Source: JAWVFK01 sp033856175 (GTDB lineage: Bacteria; Actinomycetota; Thermoleophilia; Solirubrobacterales; 70-9). From it: 64,000 nt of DNA. Positions 57,751-64,000 of this stretch are shown here, one piece after another. Both the position numbers and the translations under genes were made by a program. The stretch covers positions 11,626 through 75,625 of the forward strand of contig JAWVFK010000012.1 in NCBI GenBank assembly GCA_033856175.1, read 5' to 3'. The notes under the pieces are model-generated. The model did no database searches and was not told where the DNA came from. It worked only from the letters and a program-made list of their open reading frames with translations. Every line of letters starts with the position of its first letter. Within the stretch, counting starts at the first letter, position 1.

Positions 57751-60700
57751 ATGCCTGCGCAGCGCACCAGCCTTCAGCGAATCCGTCGTAGGGATGGGTC
57801 GATCAGGCGCCGTCTGACGATCCTCGGCCTTGCCGTGCTGCTCGTCGTCGCCACTGCGAGCATGGCCAGGGCAGACGATCCGAGCCCGGTCCCGGGCGAC
57901 GCCGTGCCGTCGGTGCCGAACGTCGATCCGAATCCCTGTCCGCCGGTCAATCAGACGGCCGGCAGCTCCAGCTGCGACAGCCAATTCACGCCGGTTGCCA
58001 AAGACGGCTCCGGTTTGTTCACCCAGTTCGGCGGCGCCCGATTCAGCGAAACCAAGCCGATGGCTGGATCGTTCACGCCGGTCACCGTCGACTTCTACGC
58101 CGTGCGCTTTTTCGACCAGAACAATGGCTTCGCGGGAGGGGCTGCCTGTCAGGATCCGGACACGGCCTTCGGCGACCTGGGCTCGTGTGAGCGGGTGCCG
58201 GTGATCTGGCAGTACACGAACAAAGGCGGGGAGGGCCCTCTCTGGCGCCAGGTCTATCGGGGCGACACAAAAGGCTTCGTCGCGGCGATCGCCTACTACG
58301 GTCGCGGCAAGGCGATGGCGGTCGGCGGCAGCGGCAGGTATCCGTACCGGGAGTTCTCCAACGATACGACCAGCGCCGCGGACTCCGACGCCTCCGGCCG
58401 CGGACGAATCTGGGAGATGAACGCGATGCGTTTCCAGGATTCGGACTGGCACGAATACGGCGCCGATCAGAAGCCGACAGCTCCAAACTTGCCGGCCGAT
58501 CCGGCGCCGATTGATGTCCGCGGGCTTAAAGGAAAGTCCGATCAGGTCAAGCAGGCGCTGCCCGACCCCGTCGTGCAGACGCCGATGCGGGCTCTGACCG
58601 CAATCGACTGCTCGCAGCTCGAGGAGTTCTGCGTAGCCGGGGGCCTTCAGCAGCTCTTTATGTGGCACAACGGTCGCGTCGACAAGTCATACGGCAATGG
58701 CAGTCCCGATAGCGCCGTGGGGGCCTCCGTGTCACCAACCACATCTACAGAAACCGCGTCCAATGAGGATTATTCGGATCAGGTCCGAGCGGCGATCAAC
58801 CTCCGCTTCCGTGTGCGGGCACTACGGTTTATGCCTGGGGAAGTGAGCAGTAAGGGAAGGGTCGCCGTGGTCGGGGTTACAAGCGGATGCTGTGACCTCA
58901 ACCCAGCCAACAATGTGCCGCGGATGGTTATCTGGGACAACTCACGCTGGTACGTCATGGGGTTTCACTTTGCCAACCCGGGTGACCGGTTGCCTGAGAG
59001 CGTCTCGGACAGCTTCTACTCGCTTGCGGCCAGCCCAGGACCAATCGTGTCGATCCTGGGTGCACAGGGCGGTCCCGAGCGGCCAGTGGAGCCTGCCTCG
59101 CGAATAATGGGACCGATCGTTCCCACCAAGGGATCTGGGCCTGGCGCCGAGATCGTCATCTGCGGAGCCGCCCTCGCGATCCCGATCGTGCCGGCACTGT
59201 CATTCGAGTGCACCGACCTTCCCAGCGCCGCGACTAAGCCCGATCTAAGCGATATGCGTCTCGTCGCCGGCGATGGCGATACCACTCGTCCCCCAACCTC
59301 GGCAGAGTCCCTGAGCGGTACTGCGGTCTTCGACAAGACCAATGAGGGCACCCACATCCCGCCTCCAACAGGTCCAGATGGCTTCATGGATTGGGCGGTG
59401 GGAGTTCGTCGTGCGAGCGGCCAGGGCGTCGCCTACACGAGCACAATCAATCCGAATGCTGACTATGTGCCGTCGCCCCTCAACTGCGCCAGCGCATTTC
59501 CGGACCAGGGCTGCCAAGCCGGCAGTGCGGATGACGTCCAGCGGCGGCTCAGGTCGCAAGCGCGTTTCCTGCTCCCCTCCTACGGCCTCAACGGGTTTGC
59601 TCTGGTCGGCTCTACAGGAATCGGATGGGCGGTGGGCGACAAGGGGGCGCTGGTCCGGTTGGGAGGCTCTGGCGACGACAGCGCCGTGTTGCCCGAGCCA
59701 AAGCCTCCCCGAGTGGGGCCCGCCAAGCGCGGGACCGCTTCGCCGTCGGGCTCATTTCAGGAACTTCGTCCGGCAGGTATGACAGACCACCCGGGTCAGC
59801 TGCCCGCTCTGGGCAGCCGGCTTGAAACAAAGCCAACACCGGAGCTGGTCCCCGCGGGCTCCCCTCAGACCTACCGCCAGATCAGCCTCTATAGAGACGA
59901 TGTCAACTCCATCGTCATGAGTCGTGACGGCAGCGAGGGCTGGGCGCTTGGCTCCGGCCTCCACCCAACCGGAGTCCTAGACGAAGGCCGGACCACGCTC
60001 TACCACTACCAGAACTCGCAGTGGACGCGGTGTGACCCGCTCGGCGTGTCCGAGGAACTGGCGGCTGATGCAGCCTGCAAGAGCCTATCCCCACTGCTTC
60101 ACTACATCAATCTCAATCATAAGCTCGAGCCGGTTCGCCTGATCGCGGCCACGCGAGTGCCGCTGGAGAATGATGCCGATCCGTCGAATGACGATGAGTT
60201 CGAGGTCATGGCCGTTGGTACGCAATACGTACCGCCGGACTCGAAGGAGAATGCGCCCCGACCGGCGGTCATCGTCTACAGGCACGGCCGCTGGAGCCTG
60301 GATGAAACCGCAATGCGCGAAATCACGCCGGCGATCAACCTTATTCGGCAGGTATCCACCATTTCGTTTGCGGCGCCTGACGATGGCTGGTTGACGGACA
60401 GCTATGCGGCGCTATTCCATTACGACGGCCATCACTGGGTCAAATGCGACCAATCGCCTGCCCAGCGAGCATCGTGCGGCGATGATCCGGCGGCGCCTAT
60501 CCTGCCCGACAGTGGCCAGAGTTCTGCGCCTCTGCGCCTATACCAGGCAGGACTGCGCACCTATCTCTACGGTTCGGGCAGGCGCGGCTCAGGCCCCAAT
60601 TACCCCGTGGTCCTCTATAAGGATCCGGGGGGCCATTGGACCGGCGGCGCCGGCGACGGCACGGGCTACGATCCTGGCTGCGTATCTCGCAACGGATCAA

Positions 60701-63700
60701 ATAGCTGTGTTGCTGACCAGAATGCGGAACGAGGCCGGATAGATGCGCTGTCGGTGGTGCCCCATGGCGGCGGAAGCTTCAGCGGCTGGGCGGCCGGAGC
60801 AGTTGACAAGACGCCCCTCAGCGCCGCGCCCAGCCCGGGTGGCTTGGAAGCCGTCCAGAGCCAAAAGGACTTCACCGAGGCCACCGTCACGAGGCAGGTT
60901 GGGACCATGCTGCGCCTGACGCCCTCCTCCGCTGGATCCGGCAATGCCTGGCGGCAATGGGTCAAGGGCGACGCGACATCGTTCTACCCCGACAAGCTGA
61001 TGGCCAGCGACCCTAGCGACCCGCCACAGCTGGTCATCACCCCCAGTGCTGCGGGAGGCGAGGTCGCCTATCTCCTGCCGCGGTCCAATGACGGTAGGTC
61101 AAACGGCCCCGCTCTCTGGTTCAACCCATCACACGGGCGTTGGGAGATCTTTCGGACGCCATTCCATCTTTCTCGCTCGGCGCCCTCCGGCGAGCTGGGC
61201 TCGACTGCCCGTGGGCGAGTGCTTGCGCCAGATGGCCAGGGGGGCGCGTGGCTCGCGGTGCGACGCATGGCGGGCGAGGGGGGATTTCACCCCAAGGCGA
61301 CGAGAAGCTCAGTCTTCTTCTACCACTACACGAATCAGGTTCCGAAGCCTGTGTTCGAGGATGTGCCAAATCCCGCGGCGGCCATGCAGATCGTCGGCGC
61401 TGCCGGCGGCGGAGATGGCAGCTTTTGGCTGGCCACCAATTCCGGGACCGTGTTTCGCCATGACCGTGCCACTGGCTGGGATCGGCTGGCGGTGCCGGGG
61501 TGGGATCCCGGTCGCCTGGTGACCAAGGTCTCGACCGCTCGGGCAATCGCGGTCGGCGCGGACGGCAACGGCATCCTCGTCGGCGACGGCGGCAGGATTG
61601 CGGATCTGAGCCCCAGCTCGGTCATTTTGGACCCGGCGGCAGGACGTTCGTGTGGTCGCGGGGATCCGCCGCCATGCGGCACGGGACGGAATCTGACCGC
61701 CGCAGCAGTTGCTCCCAATGGGTCCGCACTTATCGGGGGCGAGGCTCGGGTCGTTTTCTGGCGGGGGCCGGGGGGAGACTTTCGCGCCATCGCCAAGCCG
61801 CCCGCGGCGCTCTCCGCGACGATCACCTCGATCTCGATGCCGACGCCGAGCAGCGCCTGGCTGACGACCGATCATGGCGAGGTGTTCACTGGGCTCAAGC
61901 AGGCCGACGACCAATGGCAGTGGACGCTCGAGAACGACACTCCAGATGGTGCCGTCCTGAACACGACTCTCGATGGTCAAAGCGGCGAGGCCGGCGAGGC
62001 CGCGCCGCTCAATGCTGTCGCCGTTGACGCAGATGGCTTCGGTTTCGCCGTGGGCGAGAACGGGCTCGTCTTGCAGCGTTCCGGCAATGGCGATCACCCC
62101 TGGCGTCGCCTCGGCGACCTTCCGGTCTCGAACTTTGGTTCGGTGACGATCGCCCCGGGGGGCCACCGCTATGGCGCTCTGATAGGAGGTGACTACGGGC
62201 TGATCCTTGCTCTTCAGCAGGGGCATCTCGCGGTCGCCCATCAGGGCGATCCTTGGGATGGGGTGAACACGACCAGGGCTGACTTCATGCCGGCCAATAT
62301 CGCTGGCCTGGCCATGGTGCCCGGCATCCACGAGGGAGAGCTTGAGGCGTGGGCAGTCAACGAGTCCTCAGCTGTGTCAGATCAACGCTCGCCGACGCCC
62401 AATGCTCTCCTGCATTACTCGAGCGATCCGTCCGATCCCCTGCTTGACGGTTCGCTGGGTCGCGGCGGCGCGCTGCCCGACGAGCCTCCAGCGCGAGCCG
62501 GTGAGCTGCGTATTGGAGCCTTCGGCAAGTCCGACTGCGCAGAGACATTGGAGACCTGCGCGGGGTCGAGCGGAGCGCGGCTGCAGAGTGACCTGATTCC
62601 TCACGCGATAGCTGCGGCCGCGGCTGGCCGCGATGGCAGCGCATTGGACCTGACGCTGTTCACCGGCGACGCGGTGCAGACGGCGGGTGTCGATAAGAAC
62701 GACCCCAGTCTCGCTGGCGCCGCGGGGGTCAACGGCACAGGCGCCGATCAGCGTGGGCTGTTCGGCATCGCCGATGCGCGGCCGCCATTGGCCGGCGACC
62801 ATACGGACGCCAGCGTTGTTCATCGGGCCTGGGCCGACCTGGTCGCCAATCGATTCTCCGATGCCGGCGCGCCGTTCTTCGGAGCCATCGGCGGCGAGGA
62901 CCTGTCGACGATTCGAGTCAACCGTGCTCCTCAAACACCCAGCGCCACCAACCTCGGCTACCGCCAAGCAATGGCCCCAATGCCAGCCCCCTGGGGAACC
63001 GATCCCAAGCCGCAGTCCCGCAACGGCATCACCTGGCAACCAGCAGAGGACAACACAACCAAAACAGCCAACGACGCCACCCAAGCCTCGACCCACTACG
63101 CCGTAGACGGAATCCGCGACGGCCGCAAGATCCTCCGCCTGGTAGTAGCCGACACCTCGAGAGGCTCGCTAACCGCCTCAGACCCGCTGCAGAACCCCCC
63201 AGAGACCCAATCCGCCTGGCTGGAGAAGCTCCTCTGCATCAAGGGCTCCCAGGCAGACACCGGCAACTGCACAAGGCAACCAGACCAGCAGGCAATCCTG
63301 ATGACCGAGACCCCGACCTACTCCTACGGCCCCGGAGGCCTCACCGACGTCAATAACCAAGACGGCGCCGCAATCGAGGCCCTCGTCTTCAAGGACAAGG
63401 TAAATGCAGTCATCCAGGGCAAACTGGGCTGGAACGGCCTCTATTGGGCATCGACCCAGGGCGTCCACACCCCCCAGCCAGGCGGCGATTACCCCTCATC
63501 ACCCCCTGCCCCGGTCAACGGAGCCTCCCCGGTCCCCTTCATCGTCGCCTCAGGAGCAGGCGGCAAGTTCGCAGCCGATGCCCAATCGACACCGGCATCA
63601 GCCGGCTACTGGCACGGCTACACCCTCATCCGCCTATCCCCCGACGGCGACCCGGCAAAGACGATCGTCGAGCAAAGACCGATCCTCGACTGGCTACTGA

Positions 63701-64000
63701 TCCAGGCAAAGAGCCACATGCTTAGGCCCCACCAGAGCCTGAAGCTCCAAGGCCTCGGCAGGGAACCGGTATCGACCGACACCCCGATCCGCTACGACGA
63801 GATCTCAGGACCGGCGATAACCCATTGCTATGACCTCGTCCTTGCTGATCCAGAGAAGCCCTGGCTACCGCTTAAGGCAACAGACGCCTCACAAGAGCAG
63901 CTGGATGCCGCCCAGCTCGGGGGTTGTCAGGCCAGATCAGGCTCGGCTGAGCCAAGCGCCTCGAGCGAGGGCTCCAACCCCTGCGATCCCTACGTCTGCC
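57751..64000 (+). CDS. Giant exported beta-propeller surface protein, copy B (runs off the window)
   Basis: From ATG 57751 the frame is open to the window end: 2083 codons without a stop. A signal peptide (RRLTILGLAVLLVVATASMARA) precedes a mature region similar to copy A throughout, for example GSTGIGWAVGDKGALVRLG against GSTGVGWAVGDKGAIARLG. Propeller-like blades fill residues about 90-1580; the phosphoesterase-like region has the same losses as copy A (GKSDC, TGDAVQ, IGGEDL, TETPTYSYG, QGKLGWNG). The final bases match copy A at its NPCDPYVC segment, so about 330 residues, including the presumed proline-rich stalk and anchor, lie outside the window. Codon choice changes near 62.9 kb. Function unknown. 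Confidence 0.8.
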   Translation, partial: MPAQRTSLQRIRRRDGSIRRRLTILGLAVLLVVATASMARADDPSPVPGDAVPSVPNVDPNPCPPVNQTAGSSSCDSQFTPVAKDGSGLFTQFGGARFSETKPMAGSFTPVTVDFYAVRFFDQNNGFAGGAACQDPDTAFGDLGSCERVPVIWQYTNKGGEGPLWRQVYRGDTKGFVAAIAYYGRGKAMAVGGSGRYPYREFSNDTTSAADSDASGRGRIWEMNAMRFQDSDWHEYGADQKPTAPNLPADPAPIDVRGLKGKSDQVKQALPDPVVQTPMRALTAIDCSQLEEFCVAGGLQQLFMWHNGRVDKSYGNGSPDSAVGASVSPTTSTETASNEDYSDQVRAAINLRFRVRALRFMPGEVSSKGRVAVVGVTSGCCDLNPANNVPRMVIWDNSRWYVMGFHFANPGDRLPESVSDSFYSLAASPGPIVSILGAQGGPERPVEPASRIMGPIVPTKGSGPGAEIVICGAALAIPIVPALSFECTDLPSAATKPDLSDMRLVAGDGDTTRPPTSAESLSGTAVFDKTNEGTHIPPPTGPDGFMDWAVGVRRASGQGVAYTSTINPNADYVPSPLNCASAFPDQGCQAGSADDVQRRLRSQARFLLPSYGLNGFALVGSTGIGWAVGDKGALVRLGGSGDDSAVLPEPKPPRVGPAKRGTASPSGSFQELRPAGMTDHPGQLPALGSRLETKPTPELVPAGSPQTYRQISLYRDDVNSIVMSRDGSEGWALGSGLHPTGVLDEGRTTLYHYQNSQWTRCDPLGVSEELAADAACKSLSPLLHYINLNHKLEPVRLIAATRVPLENDADPSNDDEFEVMAVGTQYVPPDSKENAPRPAVIVYRHGRWSLDETAMREITPAINLIRQVSTISFAAPDDGWLTDSYAALFHYDGHHWVKCDQSPAQRASCGDDPAAPILPDSGQSSAPLRLYQAGLRTYLYGSGRRGSGPNYPVVLYKDPGGHWTGGAGDGTGYDPGCVSRNGSNSCVADQNAERGRIDALSVVPHGGGSFSGWAAGAVDKTPLSAAPSPGGLEAVQSQKDFTEATVTRQVGTMLRLTPSSAGSGNAWRQWVKGDATSFYPDKLMASDPSDPPQLVITPSAAGGEVAYLLPRSNDGRSNGPALWFNPSHGRWEIFRTPFHLSRSAPSGELGSTARGRVLAPDGQGGAWLAVRRMAGEGGFHPKATRSSVFFYHYTNQVPKPVFEDVPNPAAAMQIVGAAGGGDGSFWLATNSGTVFRHDRATGWDRLAVPGWDPGRLVTKVSTARAIAVGADGNGILVGDGGRIADLSPSSVILDPAAGRSCGRGDPPPCGTGRNLTAAAVAPNGSALIGGEARVVFWRGPGGDFRAIAKPPAALSATITSISMPTPSSAWLTTDHGEVFTGLKQADDQWQWTLENDTPDGAVLNTTLDGQSGEAGEAAPLNAVAVDADGFGFAVGENGLVLQRSGNGDHPWRRLGDLPVSNFGSVTIAPGGHRYGALIGGDYGLILALQQGHLAVAHQGDPWDGVNTTRADFMPANIAGLAMVPGIHEGELEAWAVNESSAVSDQRSPTPNALLHYSSDPSDPLLDGSLGRGGALPDEPPARAGELRIGAFGKSDCAETLETCAGSSGARLQSDLIPHAIAAAAAGRDGSALDLTLFTGDAVQTAGVDKNDPSLAGAAGVNGTGADQRGLFGIADARPPLAGDHTDASVVHRAWADLVANRFSDAGAPFFGAIGGEDLSTIRVNRAPQTPSATNLGYRQAMAPMPAPWGTDPKPQSRNGITWQPAEDNTTKTANDATQASTHYAVDGIRDGRKILRLVVADTSRGSLTASDPLQNPPETQSAWLEKLLCIKGSQADTGNCTRQPDQQAILMTETPTYSYGPGGLTDVNNQDGAAIEALVFKDKVNAVIQGKLGWNGLYWASTQGVHTPQPGGDYPSSPPAPVNGASPVPFIVASGAGGKFAADAQSTPASAGYWHGYTLIRLSPDGDPAKTIVEQRPILDWLLIQAKSHMLRPHQSLKLQGLGREPVSTDTPIRYDEISGPAITHCYDLVLADPEKPWLPLKATDASQEQLDAAQLGGCQARSGSAEPSASSEGSNPCDPYVC

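Noticed and set aside
1..64000. tRNA, rRNA, CRISPR arrays, phage or transposase genes
   Set aside because: None was recognised by eye on either strand; a covariance-model tRNA search would be needed to exclude a tRNA firmly.

Overview
The window is high-GC DNA from what is most likely an actinobacterium of the Thermoleophilia/Solirubrobacterales type. That placement is an inference from family content, not a database result: two F420-type luciferase-like oxidoreductases, an ergothioneine egtB-egtD pair, a class II fructose-bisphosphatase, a three-subunit transhydrogenase, a mycobacterial-type ArsA-like ATPase pair, TANNNT-type -10 elements set very close to start codons, and a type IV pilus cluster without an outer-membrane secretin. 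No rRNA, tRNA, CRISPR array or complete insertion sequence was recognised.

Layout. 0-4.4 kb: an FMN reductase (cut by the window edge) diverging from a MarR regulator, a large secreted alpha/beta-hydrolase, a crotonase and a hotdog thioesterase. 4.4-12.6 kb: an ECF sigma factor followed by a 2413-residue exported surface protein. 12.6-19.8 kb: a cyclase-AAA-TPR signalling protein, pyruvate kinase and a CtpE-like P-type ATPase. 19.9-25.4 kb: an F420-type oxidoreductase, pntAA-pntAB-pntB, a LapA-domain membrane protein, a small secreted phospholipase A2 and an RHH/PIN toxin-antitoxin pair. 25.4-30.3 kb: a sugar transferase with an LPFTG surface protein, a MerR-GAF regulator, a pseudopilin-like exported protein and a short-chain dehydrogenase. 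30.4-37.7 kb: egtBD, a second F420-type oxidoreductase, a membrane protein, glpX, a YihY-type protein and the primary sigma factor. 37.7-52.5 kb: a type IV pilus cluster with pilT twice, pilB, pilC, pilin, minor pilins, pilD, pilM, pilN, pilO and accessory proteins. 52.5-56.8 kb: an HxlR regulator, a protein of unknown function and two ArsA-family ATPases. 56.9-64 kb: a second ECF sigma factor followed by a second giant surface protein that runs off the window.

Two things stand out. First, the ECF sigma plus giant surface protein module occurs twice, about 52 kb apart, in the same order and with the same gene spacing. Both copies carry the same 10-bp box two bases before the -35 of the sigma gene. 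The giant proteins look like beta-propellers joined to a phosphoesterase-like fold that has lost its catalytic residues in the same way in both copies. I do not recognise this as a described system. Second, the major pilin gene is preceded by a convincing cyclic di-GMP class I (GEMM-I) riboswitch, which would tie pilin expression directly to c-di-GMP.

Many genes have no Shine-Dalgarno but a TAGGGT-like -10 element only 6-10 bases before the start codon, which points to widespread leaderless transcription. Several gene pairs are joined by 4-base stop/start overlaps using ATGA, GTGA, TTGA and, for the PIN toxin, CTGA.
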